From NCBI GenBank assembly GCA_947498785.1, contig CANMLS010000002.1, positions 186,001 to 250,000 on the forward strand: a DNA stretch of 64,000 bases. The letters are read 5' to 3'. Under the pieces are notes generated by a model, which was not told where the DNA came from, made no database searches, and was given only the letters and a program-made list of their open reading frames with translations. The first letter of the stretch is position 1; each line of letters starts with the position of its first letter. This stretch comes from an uncultured Aquimarina sp. (lineage in GTDB: Bacteria; Bacteroidota; Bacteroidia; Flavobacteriales; Flavobacteriaceae). The translations under genes and the position numbers were made by a program. This document shows, one piece after another, positions 18,502 to 27,359 of this stretch.

Positions 18502-19362
18502 TTAATTAGAGACTAGATAATTGTTCTTTCTTCTCTTAGAGTCTGCTAATAATTTTTCAAAACTTTTATATGAAGTTAATTTTCTAACACTATCAATGAA
18601 TACATCAGCAGTTGGGATATAAAATCCTTTAGAAGGCCACTTATTTCCTATAGATGGTTTTGTACTATCTATTTTAAAAGTTGCTATTTTATCAAGATAT
18701 GCTGTGTATATTGCTTTTGTTCCGTTTCGATATGCTTTAATAACATCAATTGCTTCCTTGTATGACAGTGAATCCGAAGGATATTGCCAAGTGGTTGCAC
18801 CCATTACATCTCCGAGTTTCCAATCAGTCTTTGTTGTGTTTTTATGTTCATTATGACAATTTACACAAGGAGCAGCAACTGCTAAATCTGCAAACATAGA
18901 TGTATATAGTTTTTGATCTTCCTCAAAAAAGTGTTGAGGCTCTTTGTTAGTTTTTATTTTTTCAAAGAGTTCAGCTTGTTTTCCTGTGAACTTATTTGAT
19001 GCATTAATAGGAAAATCTGATCCTAGATAAAGACCCAAGGGAACTATACTTTTTCTTATGTCGGATGATATTCCTCTTAAAAATAAAGCGGGAAGAGGAC
19101 CAGCTTCTACTTCATCATCTTGCCAATCTTCATCAAATTTTAACCCCTGTTTTTTACCTGCTCCAACAATTCCTTTGGTGTATAATGTTCTAGTAATATC
19201 ATTTTCTTCTGCTATTAGGGTCAAAATTTCTGAAACAGCAAACACTTTATTGGATTGAGTAGTTGAAGATTTTTCTTCTGGAACACCACCGCATGATTGA
19301 AGAAACATAATGCTATTTATTGCCAAAAGGAAAACCAAGTTTTTAATACCGTAACGATTCAT
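18502..19362 (-). CDS. DUF3365 (Tll0287-like) heme c lipoprotein
   Basis: A 286-residue lipoprotein: the signal ends MFLQSC with Cys24. The mature part matches the DUF3365/Tll0287-like sensor-type fold, with a single c-type heme site APCVNCHNEH (166-170) in the middle of the domain and LRGISSDIRK earlier. Related domains bind heme and may sense or transfer redox signals. The gene is 55 bases after the globin gene and 14 bases before the di-heme b gene, so it is probably cotranscribed. Whether it is an electron carrier or a redox/gas sensor is open. Confidence 0.8.
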   Translation of the reverse strand: MNRYGIKNLVFLLAINSIMFLQSCGGVPEEKSSTTQSNKVFAVSEILTLIAEENDITRTLYTKGIVGAGKKQGLKFDEDWQDDEVEAGPLPALFLRGISSDIRKSIVPLGLYLGSDFPINASNKFTGKQAELFEKIKTNKEPQHFFEEDQKLYTSMFADLAVAAPCVNCHNEHKNTTKTDWKLGDVMGATTWQYPSDSLSYKEAIDVIKAYRNGTKAIYTAYLDKIATFKIDSTKPSIGNKWPSKGFYIPTADVFIDSVRKLTSYKSFEKLLADSKRRKNNYLVSN

Positions 19363-19416
19363 ACATTTTTTTTTAGATGAGTGTTTATATTATTCTGTAG
19401 TTAAAAAAGAGTTGCA

Positions 19417-19845
19417 TTAAACTACTTCTCCATATGCAGCTGTTTTCATTACTGAAGCCATTACAGTATAAGTATCGGTCCAAGCTTCTTTTACTTCTGG
19501 AGTAAAATCCTCTCCAAGTCCTATGGATAATGTTTCTAGTAATGCTGTGCCCACGGTATCATAGTGAGAGGCTTCTACATTATACCCTATATGTGTTTTT
19601 CCTAAGTTTTCTAAAATTGGGGTTAGTTTATCTAGATTAGTTAAACCTGAAACAGCCGAAGTGAGCATAGTCATCAGTTTATTGCCTTGTCCTTTCATAG
19701 CTTCGGGGTTTGCGGTTGGGAACAACTTTTTTAATTTAGGATCCAATTCAAAAAGTTTATCATAAAATATTTTCGCTGCGGTCTCTGCTATTGGGGTAAT
19801 TTTTTTAAAGGAGGATTGTACCAATTCAATTGTTCTTTTTTCCAT
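19417..19845 (-). CDS. Single-domain bacterial globin (flavohemoglobin-like)
   Basis: A 142-residue globin of the Vitreoscilla/Hmp type without a reductase domain. The B10 tyrosine is in FYDKLFELDPKLKKLF, the proximal His in LGKTHIGYNV (about 85), followed by SHYDTVGTALLETL. Flavohemoglobin globin domains turn nitric oxide and O2 into nitrate, drawing electrons from an FNR-like module; here such a module is encoded separately four genes downstream in the same operon. Its operator is shared in type with nitrate genes, so protection against NO made during nitrate/nitrite metabolism is a reasonable inference. Confidence 0.9.
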   Translation of the reverse strand: MEKRTIELVQSSFKKITPIAETAAKIFYDKLFELDPKLKKLFPTANPEAMKGQGNKLMTMLTSAVSGLTNLDKLTPILENLGKTHIGYNVEASHYDTVGTALLETLSIGLGEDFTPEVKEAWTDTYTVMASVMKTAAYGEVV

Positions 19846-19880
19846 GATTAGATCATTTATAATTTTAATATAAAATACTT

Positions 19881-19901
19881 AAGTATTAATACTTAATTTT
19901 G
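19881..19901. promoter_or_regulatory. Nitrate-regulon palindrome upstream of the globin-cytochrome operon
   Basis: AAGTA-TTAA-TACTT (19881-19894) lies 36 bases before the globin start. On the left it overlaps a second inverted pair (TACTTAAGTA, 19876-19885). A good TAATTTTG -7 box is present only on the plus strand (19894-19901), pointing towards nasC 490 bases away; the minus-strand -7 box is weak. Confidence 0.65.
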
Positions 19902-20341
19902 TCAAATATATCTGAACTAATCATAAATAACAAATATGGAATATTTAACAAAAGTTGATTTTTGATGAGTTTCGATCTTCTACATGTTCGTTTTTTGTTA
20001 ATATTCATGATTTTTTAACAAAAACATGAATAAAATTTAAATTCAAGAATCTTAATTTTTGATAATCATAAAAATCAAGTTTTTTAAAGTTTTATACTAT
20101 CCTTAGGATCATTTAGTTGAAAATATGTTTTTGATAAAATATACAACAACTAAAAAAAAACAGTTTTCTGAGTAGTCATATAATATGGTGTTTCCCTATT
20201 GTTTAGATAGTTGTTGTGTATTTAACATTTTTGAATTAACCTACCTTTTTATTTTTGATTTTTCTTTTTATTGCACTTCTTTTGTCAATTTCGCAATTAA
20301 TTTGTCTTTTATCTATTTCGTCGTCATTTATAACCTTTTTT

Positions 20342-20362
20342 ACGTAATTATACGTAATTTTG
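20342..20362 (+). promoter_or_regulatory. Variant nitrate-regulon palindrome and -7 box for nasC
   Basis: ACGTA-ATTA-TACGT (20342-20355) followed by TAATTTTG (20355-20362), 29 bases before the nasC start. The half-site differs by one base from the AAGTA type but spacing and fusion to the -7 box are the same. The remaining 19902-20341 is AT-rich with no convincing gene. Confidence 0.65.
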
Positions 20363-20391
20363 TTGTTTAGTAAAATTAGATAAAACTCTTT

Positions 20392-23300
20392 ATGTCCGTA
20401 TTCAAATCATATAAAACAACTTGTTCATATTGTGGTGTGGGCTGTGGAATTATTGCTAAAAAAGATCCTAAGGGGGCAATCACGGTAGAAGGAGATCCAG
20501 ATCACCCTGTAAATCGAGGAATGCTATGTTCAAAAGGAATGAACTTGCATCATGTTGTTCAGGATAAAAGTGATCGAATCTTGTATCCCGAAATGAGATG
20601 GAGCAAAGGACATGAGCGCCAAAAGGTGTCTTGGGATCAGGCTCTAGATAGAGCAGCTTCAGTATTTGATACAATTATTAAAAAGTATGGGCCAAATAGT
20701 GTTGGCTTTTATGTGTCAGGACAATGTCTTACAGAGGAGTATTATCTGGTTAATAAGCTGACAAAAGGTTTTATAGGAACAAATAATATAGATACAAACT
20801 CTAGATTGTGTATGAGTTCTGCGGTAGTAGGATATAAGCAGGCGCTAGGAGAAGATAGTGTTCCCATCTCTTATGAAGATATAGAATTGGCAGATTGCTT
20901 TATGATTGCTGGAGCAAATCCAGCTTGGTGTCATCCTATATTATTTAGAAGGATCGAAGCGCATAAAGAAAGAAATCCTAATACCAAAATTATCGTAGTC
21001 GACCCTCGAAAAACTCCATCTTGTGATATTGCAGATCTACATTTGCAAATTTTTCCAGGGACAGATGTGATGTTGTATAATGCAATTGCTAAGCGGTTAA
21101 TTGATAGAAAGAAAATAGATAAGCATTTTATAGCAAATCATACAGATGATTTTGAAAAACTTAAAAAAGCTTTAGAATCAGTTTCTCTTAATGATTCGGC
21201 AAAGGCTTGTGGAGTATCTGTTGCAGACATAAAAAAAGCAGCCTCATATATTGCTGATGCCAAAGGGTTTATTACACTTTGGGCGATGGGACTCAATCAA
21301 AGCTCCATTGGAGTGAATAAAAATAATGCATTATTAAATTTATCTTTGCTAACAGGTCATGTTGGAAAACCTGGATCGGGACCATTTTCACTAACTGGGC
21401 AACCTAATGCAATGGGAGGAAGAGAGGTTGGAGGTATGGCAAATCTTTTAGCAGCTCATAGAGATTTAGGTAATGATGAACATAGAAGGGAAGTAGCTAA
21501 TTTTTGGGGAGGAAAAGAGATATCTCCAAAACCTGGATATACTGCTACAGAAATGTTTGATGCCTTAGAAAGTGGAAAACTAAAAGCGATATGGATAATA
21601 TGTACAAATCCATTGGTGAGTTTACCTAATTCAAATAAAGTAGAAAAAGCACTACAAAATGCAAAATTTGTAGTGGTTCAGGATATATCACATCGTGCTG
21701 AAACTGTAGAGTATGCAGATTTGGTACTTCCAGCAGCTGGATGGGCAGAGAAAGAAGGTACAATGACAAATAGTGAACGTCGTATTACATATTTGAATAA
21801 AGTGATAGACCCTCCTGGAAAAGCATTGCCAGATGTCGAAATCTTATGGAAGTTTGCGCAAAGAATGGGGTATAAAGGATTTGATTATACGACCGCAGAA
21901 GAAGTGTATAAGGAGCATTGTATGTTGACAAAAGGAACTTCTATTGATGTATCTGGTCTTTCTTATAGTCGCCTTAAGATGGAAGGAAGTTTTCAGTGGC
22001 CTGTACCAGAATATAACCATTCGGGAACACCTAGATTATTTAAGGATAAGAAATTTTATACAGATACAGGAAATGCTAAGTTTATTGTACCAAGATTTAA
22101 TAAGCCTACATCAGAACTACTTACAGAAAAACATCCTTTAATCCTTACAACAGGTAGAGTACGAGATCAATGGCATACCCGTACAAAAACAGGTAAGGTA
22201 AATAAGTTGATAACACATATCCCCGATCCATATTTGGAGATCAATCAAGTAGATGCATTTTTAAGAAAATTAAAGGATGGTGATATTGCTGTAGTAGAAA
22301 GTAGAAGAGGAAAGGTGCAAGTAAAGGTAAAAGTGTCTGATACCATAGGAAAAGGAGTGGTCTTTATTCCAATGCATTGGGGAAAGGAGATGGGGAATGA
22401 TTATGGTAGAGCTAATAACCTTACTACCGATATTGTAGATCCAATTTCTAAAGAACCAGATTTTAAATATTCTGCAGTTCAGGTTTCTAAGTTTGTGAAA
22501 TCAAAACAGAAAATATGTATTGTTGGAGCTGGTACGGCTGCGTATCGTTTTATACAGACATATCGCGAATATAATACCGAAGATGAAATTGTGGTCTTTT
22601 CTAAAGAACCCTACCCGTTCTATAATCGAGTGTTGCTTCCAGAATATGTAAGCGAAGAATTAAAATGGGAGCAATTGCAGAAAATGAGAGAAGGAAGTAT
22701 GGAGTCTCTCAATGTGAACTTGTATACTAGTAACCCCGTTGCAGAAATTAATAGAGAGGATAAGTTTATTGTTGATAGTAATGGAGATAAGCATGATTAT
22801 GATGTTATTTTGATGGCAACTGGTAGTCGTGCATTTGTGCCAAAAGAAGTTCCAGTTCATTTACCAGGTAGATTTACAATGAGAGACAGAGGTGATGCAG
22901 ATAAGCTTAAAACGTATCTTAATAAAACTGGATTACCAGAAAACGAACAACATGTAGCGATAATTGGAGGAGGGTTATTAGGATTGGAACTTGCTGCCGC
23001 CCTGCGCAAAAAACAGGTAAAAATAACCATTGTACAAAGAGGAAACCGATTAATGGAACGTCAATTAGATATTGTAGCGAGCCGTTTATTAGCAGAGGAT
23101 GTTCTTGAAAAAGGGATTCAGATTCATTTTGATAATGAAGTGGATACCGTGTTTAATCAAGAAGGAGGTGATCTTTTGGTAAATTTAAAATCAGGAAAAT
23201 CATTTGACTGTAATGCAGTGGTATATTCGATTGGTACAATTCCAAATATTGACTTGGTCAAGAAAACAAATGTAGATTGTCGTCGAGGGATTCTTGTAAA

Positions 23301-23913
23301 TCAGTATTTACAATCTAGTGATCCCAATATATTTGCTGTTGGTGAAATAGCAGAATTTGAAGGCAATTTGTACGGTATTACAGCCGCAGCAGAACAACAG
23401 GCAGATATTGTAGCAAAATATTTATTGGGAGATTTCAGTGCGATCTATAGAGGTTCTGTATTTATGAATATTCTCAAATTTGAAGATCTGGACTTATGTA
23501 GTATTGGTAGTGTTGATATACCAAAAAATGATTCCTCTTTTGAGGAAGTTATTTTGATGGATGTTCGAAAACGTTTTTATAAAAAATGTATTGTAAAAGA
23601 TGATCGACTAGTTGGAGCGATCTTAATGGGAGATAAGAGTGAGTTTGCGGATTTTAAGAATCTCATTGAAGGGAGAATTGAATTATCAGAGAAACGAGAA
23701 GAATTATTAAGATCTTCTCAATCTAATGAACCAGTTATTGGTAAACTTATCTGTTCCTGCAGTCAAGTAGGAGAAGGTAACCTAGAAGAAGCAATTAGAT
23801 CTGGGTGTGAAGATTTTTCAGAATTATGCACTAAAACAGGAGCTGGTTTGGGATGTGGTAGTTGTAAACCAGAAGTTAAAGAAGTGTTGAATTCTGTTTT
23901 ACAATTAGCCTAG
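20392..23913 (+). CDS. nasC: Assimilatory nitrate reductase fused to its NADH:FAD electron-transfer module
   Basis: A 1173-residue cytoplasmic fusion. Residues 1-~690 form the molybdopterin (bis-MGD) catalytic part, with the N-terminal [4Fe-4S] motif CSYCGVGCG...MLCSKG (12-48) and the dinucleotide-binding domain near 585-690 (LILTTGRVRDQWHT). Residues ~705-1100 are a NirB/NasB-like FAD-NAD domain (KICIVGAGTAAYRF at 705; AIIGGGLLGLELAAAL at 855). Residues ~1119-1165 are a BFD [2Fe-2S] module (CSCSQVG...GLGCGSCKP). It should reduce nitrate to nitrite with NADH, merging what are separate catalytic and electron-transfer subunits in Bacillus NasC/NasB. It is followed by the rubredoxin gene. Confidence 0.93.
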   Translation: MSVFKSYKTTCSYCGVGCGIIAKKDPKGAITVEGDPDHPVNRGMLCSKGMNLHHVVQDKSDRILYPEMRWSKGHERQKVSWDQALDRAASVFDTIIKKYGPNSVGFYVSGQCLTEEYYLVNKLTKGFIGTNNIDTNSRLCMSSAVVGYKQALGEDSVPISYEDIELADCFMIAGANPAWCHPILFRRIEAHKERNPNTKIIVVDPRKTPSCDIADLHLQIFPGTDVMLYNAIAKRLIDRKKIDKHFIANHTDDFEKLKKALESVSLNDSAKACGVSVADIKKAASYIADAKGFITLWAMGLNQSSIGVNKNNALLNLSLLTGHVGKPGSGPFSLTGQPNAMGGREVGGMANLLAAHRDLGNDEHRREVANFWGGKEISPKPGYTATEMFDALESGKLKAIWIICTNPLVSLPNSNKVEKALQNAKFVVVQDISHRAETVEYADLVLPAAGWAEKEGTMTNSERRITYLNKVIDPPGKALPDVEILWKFAQRMGYKGFDYTTAEEVYKEHCMLTKGTSIDVSGLSYSRLKMEGSFQWPVPEYNHSGTPRLFKDKKFYTDTGNAKFIVPRFNKPTSELLTEKHPLILTTGRVRDQWHTRTKTGKVNKLITHIPDPYLEINQVDAFLRKLKDGDIAVVESRRGKVQVKVKVSDTIGKGVVFIPMHWGKEMGNDYGRANNLTTDIVDPISKEPDFKYSAVQVSKFVKSKQKICIVGAGTAAYRFIQTYREYNTEDEIVVFSKEPYPFYNRVLLPEYVSEELKWEQLQKMREGSMESLNVNLYTSNPVAEINREDKFIVDSNGDKHDYDVILMATGSRAFVPKEVPVHLPGRFTMRDRGDADKLKTYLNKTGLPENEQHVAIIGGGLLGLELAAALRKKQVKITIVQRGNRLMERQLDIVASRLLAEDVLEKGIQIHFDNEVDTVFNQEGGDLLVNLKSGKSFDCNAVVYSIGTIPNIDLVKKTNVDCRRGILVNQYLQSSDPNIFAVGEIAEFEGNLYGITAAAEQQADIVAKYLLGDFSAIYRGSVFMNILKFEDLDLCSIGSVDIPKNDSSFEEVILMDVRKRFYKKCIVKDDRLVGAILMGDKSEFADFKNLIEGRIELSEKREELLRSSQSNEPVIGKLICSCSQVGEGNLEEAIRSGCEDFSELCTKTGAGLGCGSCKPEVKEVLNSVLQLA

Positions 23914-23940
23914 AGTAAAAGTTTTTTTTTGAGATTAAAA

Positions 23941-25392
23941 ATGATTAAAATGAATAAAGAACAATCTTTGCAAAGAGTTGATATAAAAGGAGGTGTTTTA
24001 TCTCCTGTAGAATTGCAACGAATTATAAACTATGCACAGAATCTTGGATTGGAAACTTTTCATTTTGGATCTAGGCAAGATATCATTTTTCCATTGAAGG
24101 ATAAAAAGGGAAATTTGATTACAGAAAACAAATTATTTGATTCTTCTTTTTTTACTTCTGAAATACAACAAAATATAAGCTGTTCTTACGTTTCAATAGA
24201 TATTTTTAATGCTACAGTATGGTTAAGAGGTACAACTTATTTGTATATTTTAGAAAACTTTAGGTATAAACCAGAATTAAAAATAAATATTACAGACCCC
24301 AAACAGCAAATTGTACCATTGTTTTCTGGAGAGCTTAATTTTATTGCTTCTTCACACGAAGATTATTGGTATTTGTTTCTAAAATTACCAGGTTGGCAGG
24401 AAGAATATTATCCTGCATTAATTTATACATGGGATATTGCCAAAGTAGCAGAAGGAATCGAGAATGCTTATAAAAAAGTAGGTGACGTTAATGAGCTTTT
24501 TTTGTTTTTAAATGAAAATTTAGATACTAATAATAGAATTATAGAAAAGCCACTTAGAGTTGCTTTTAATCCTTTTCCTTATTATGAAGGGATGAATAAA
24601 ATGGGAATTAGTCAATATTGGCTGGGGTTATATTGGAGAAATAATCAATATGATTTAGAATTCCTGAAAACGTTATGCGATTTTTGTGTAGAACACAGAA
24701 TAGGAAAAATCTGTTTAACTCCATGGAAATCATTCATCATCAAAGCGATCCCAAAGGAAAGTAAATTAGCGTTAGAAAAATTATTAGGACAGTCAGGAAT
24801 TAATGTTCGGCATTCTTCTCTAGAACTGAACTGGTATTTACCAGTTGATAATAAAAAAGCACTAGATCTGAAAAAGTCATTGGTAATGAATTTTGATCAG
24901 AATGATATAAGTACTTATGGATTGACATTTGGTGTTACTGCGAGTAAAAATAGAAATAGATATTTTACTTCTATAATGATCGAAGAAAATAAAATATCCC
25001 AACCTATTGAGGATTTTGTAGTACGTCCTACCTATAATGTTTTGTATGCTAGAAACTTTAATCCTAATTCTCGATTTTACAAAGTGTATGCACAGGATAT
25101 AGATCAGATGGATTTACCCAGGTTGTTGATAGAGCTAACCAAAACCTATTTTCAGAACCTTGGAACAGAGGAAGATGAACAAACTCAAAACTTTGCTACA
25201 AAAAGAGAGGTTATTGAAATAGAAGTGTATCAATGTAAAGATTGTAAGACGGTTTATGATCCTTCAGTAGGGGATATTACCCTAGAGATTCCTGCTGGTG
25301 TCGATTTTGTGGATTTACCCCAAACGTATTGTTGTTCTTTATGTGAAGCTTCTAAAGATAATTTTGAAAAAATAGTTTTAGAAGTTGTTTAA
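23941..25392 (+). CDS. Sulfite/nitrite-reductase-like protein with C-terminal rubredoxin domain
   Basis: About 483 residues from ATG 23941 (a second ATG is at 23950; a TTG further up is unlikely). The N-terminal KGGVLSPVELQRIINYA...FHFGSRQDIIFPL matches the NiR/SiR ferredoxin-like half-domain, and a second such segment occurs near IGKICLTPWKSFIIKAIP. The CX5C/CX3C cysteines that hold siroheme and [4Fe-4S] are not seen. The last ~60 residues are a rubredoxin with CKDC and CSLC iron ligands and an acidic patch. It lies 27 bases after nasC and is probably cotranscribed. An electron carrier or assembly factor for nitrate/nitrite reduction is inferred; I do not know a characterised homologue. Confidence 0.75.
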   Translation: MIKMNKEQSLQRVDIKGGVLSPVELQRIINYAQNLGLETFHFGSRQDIIFPLKDKKGNLITENKLFDSSFFTSEIQQNISCSYVSIDIFNATVWLRGTTYLYILENFRYKPELKINITDPKQQIVPLFSGELNFIASSHEDYWYLFLKLPGWQEEYYPALIYTWDIAKVAEGIENAYKKVGDVNELFLFLNENLDTNNRIIEKPLRVAFNPFPYYEGMNKMGISQYWLGLYWRNNQYDLEFLKTLCDFCVEHRIGKICLTPWKSFIIKAIPKESKLALEKLLGQSGINVRHSSLELNWYLPVDNKKALDLKKSLVMNFDQNDISTYGLTFGVTASKNRNRYFTSIMIEENKISQPIEDFVVRPTYNVLYARNFNPNSRFYKVYAQDIDQMDLPRLLIELTKTYFQNLGTEEDEQTQNFATKREVIEIEVYQCKDCKTVYDPSVGDITLEIPAGVDFVDLPQTYCCSLCEASKDNFEKIVLEVV

Positions 25393-26148
25393 TAATCTAT
25401 TATAAATAACTTGTCTGACTTATAAATCCTTTACCTTCTTAACTTTCTAAATTCAGAAAAACTACATTTTTAATACCAAATAAATTATCTAATTACACTA
25501 ATAATTGTATAGTTTGTTTGATATAGTAACACCTGCTCTACTTTAAAAATAATCCAATAAATAAAAGTCATTTTTTGATTAGTTGAAAAAAATCAGGCAT
25601 AACTCTAGTTAAGGTTTAGTGTTGTTTTAAAGCGTAGGCAGAAAAAGGGCAAATTTAAGTCAGAAATGATAATATATGGTATAAGACTTTTTTAACCTAC
25701 AATTAATTCAGTATAGAATTTATTACAGTTTGAAATCAAGTTAAAATCAATTTTTTCTACCACATTTTTAGGTTTTCAATTTTTATGACGAAAATTCCAC
25801 TCAATAATTCGGATTTAGGTCCGGTAGATAGTCATTATGGTGTTTTATTTCTATTTGTGTATTGGAAAAAAAGGAATTTTTTTATTGCTCAATTATTAAA
25901 TAATCAATTTCAATAATAAAAATTTTACCAAAACATAAATTTTAGGGGTATACCCAGTATTATTAGGGGTATGTTTTTAATTTTTGATTATTTATATATA
26001 GATTTGGTATGTTTTTAAGGGGGGTGGAGACTTTAAAAACAAGTTTTTTTTAATTTTATACCCTTGTTATAACAAGGTAAGTTGTTTTTAATAAAAAATA
26101 AAAAAATATTTAACATGTATTGTTAGATATTATTAATCACTAAAATTT
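25393..26148. other. Long AT-rich intergenic region with G-tract motifs
   Basis: No gene-like frame is visible over 756 bases. In the right part there is an AGGGGTATACCC palindrome (25944-25955), a second AGGGGTAT 21 bases on (25965-25972), and an AAGGGGGG tract (26017-26024), all standing out from the AT-rich background before the gene at 26149. They could be regulator sites or part of a structured leader. Confidence 0.4.
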
Positions 26149-26484
26149 ATGCTTATGAATTTAGAAGAAGTAATTATGGCATCAATTGCTGAGTTTTTAG
26201 ATGTAGAAGTGCATAAGGATACAGAAACCTTAGATTTAGCTTCAAAAATAGAAATCGTTCAAAAAAGAATAGCAGATAAAACAAAAAATAGTCCATATCC
26301 TTTTTTGAATAAAAGTAACTCAAAAGAGTATGAGTACGAGATGTTTTTTAGTAGTAATCCTAATGATATGATCAAAATTGATGGATGGATACCCATAGAG
26401 ACAGAAAGAATAGGTAAAGCAGATAAAATATTAGAATTTATAGAAATTGGTCTTTTACGTAAAATTGAAATTAGTTATAGCTAA
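26149..26484 (+). CDS. Hypothetical protein, 111 residues
   Basis: A soluble protein with no signal peptide or membrane segment. The N-terminal half is probably helical (DTETLDLASKIEIVQKRIADKT) and the second half has mixed charged and hydrophobic stretches (MIKIDGWIPIETERIGKADKILEFIEIGLL). I do not recognise the family. It stands alone: it has a long upstream region with G-tracts and a terminator hairpin downstream. Codon usage and AT content look like the neighbours. A start at the second Met (residue 3) is equally possible. Confidence 0.6.
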   Translation: MLMNLEEVIMASIAEFLDVEVHKDTETLDLASKIEIVQKRIADKTKNSPYPFLNKSNSKEYEYEMFFSSNPNDMIKIDGWIPIETERIGKADKILEFIEIGLLRKIEISYS

Positions 26485-26589
26485 CAAACATTAGTTATAT
26501 CGGTTAAGCTAATTTGAAGAATAGTTTTTTTGCCCCAAATTTACTCGAGTTTTATGTCTGAGTAAAATCAGTCATATGTTTTTAAATTT

Positions 26590-26628
26590 ACCGATTATAA
26601 TATCTAACAATATTATGATCGGTTTTTA
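26590..26628. terminator. Hairpin terminator between convergent genes
   Basis: Arms ACCGAT...ATCGGT (26590-26623) with an inner AT-rich stem, followed by TTTTTATTT on the plus strand. It closes the 26149 gene and, being symmetric, may also serve the lipoprotein gene from the right. Confidence 0.65.
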
Positions 26629-26655
26629 TTTGATTCTGTCAAAATAAAAAAGATA

Positions 26656-27168
26656 CTACCAATGAAAATCTCTGTCTTTGATCCCTATATGTTCAGAAAC
26701 AAAAGTGTCAACAAAAGTACTTGTGGAAGAAAATTGCTTGTGTCTGAATTGAATTCTAAGTGTATCTCGATGGAGTTTTAAAATTTTGAAAAACTTATAT
26801 TTTTTATCGATGTTCATGATATCTGGAAGGAGGTCGCTAGTTAATTTTATATAGGAATTCCCTTTTTTGCCTTTAATGATTTCCCAATTTCCTAATAGAG
26901 TTGAACCACAATTTTCATGATCACCATTATTATCCTTGAACATCATGTTTGGAGAGTAAGTAGCTCTATAAGAAAGAAAACAACCTCTCATATTCATACG
27001 AGTACCGTTATTATATCTCCAGGCTAATTTCCATGTTTTCCCTGTTTTACCGGCTAATAAGGCTATTGGATTGTCTGGAAGGGTATATGGTTTTTTTGAA
27101 GATTTTGTACAGGATATAAAACTGAGTACAGCGATAAGGATGACTGGAAATGATGAATATACTCGCAT
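26656..27168 (-). CDS. Small lipoprotein, function unknown
   Basis: About 170 residues from ATG 27168, chosen because the following sequence is a clean lipoprotein signal (MRVYSSFPVILIAVLSFISC); a longer reading frame adds 12 residues before it. The mature part contains GKTWKLAWRYNNGTRMNMRGC and GNWEIIKGKKGNSYIKLTSD, a pattern seen in lipocalin-like small lipoproteins of Bacteroidota in which a compound is weighed against a background state. No close family is claimed. It is monocistronic by position. Confidence 0.65.
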   Translation of the reverse strand: MRVYSSFPVILIAVLSFISCTKSSKKPYTLPDNPIALLAGKTGKTWKLAWRYNNGTRMNMRGCFLSYRATYSPNMMFKDNNGDHENCGSTLLGNWEIIKGKKGNSYIKLTSDLLPDIMNIDKKYKFFKILKLHRDTLRIQFRHKQFSSTSTFVDTFVSEHIGIKDRDFHW

Positions 27169-27359
27169 AGTACATGTTTTGATTTCTATAATATCAAAAA
27201 TCATACCCCACAGTATGTCAAAATATAAATTGTTAATACTTCTGTGAAAAAGTATTCGATTGTTCCTCCTTTTTACATATGTTTTAAACTTACTTTTACC
27301 TATAAATTCTATCAGTTGTTAGGATTAGGTTTATAAAATTAAGATTTGAGATATATCAT

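Noticed and set aside
2261..20362. Reading the nitrate palindrome as an NtcA, FNR or NarL 7-2-7 site
   Set aside because: NtcA sites are GTA-N8-TAC, FNR sites TTGAT-N4-ATCAA, and NarL sites have heptamers in the opposite orientation; the motif here fits none, so no regulator name is given.
20185..20370. A 61-codon hydrophobic frame directly upstream of nasC
   Set aside because: It is made of Phe/Ile/Tyr-rich chance codons in AT-rich DNA and its 3' part covers the nasC operator and -7 box, so it is more likely non-coding.
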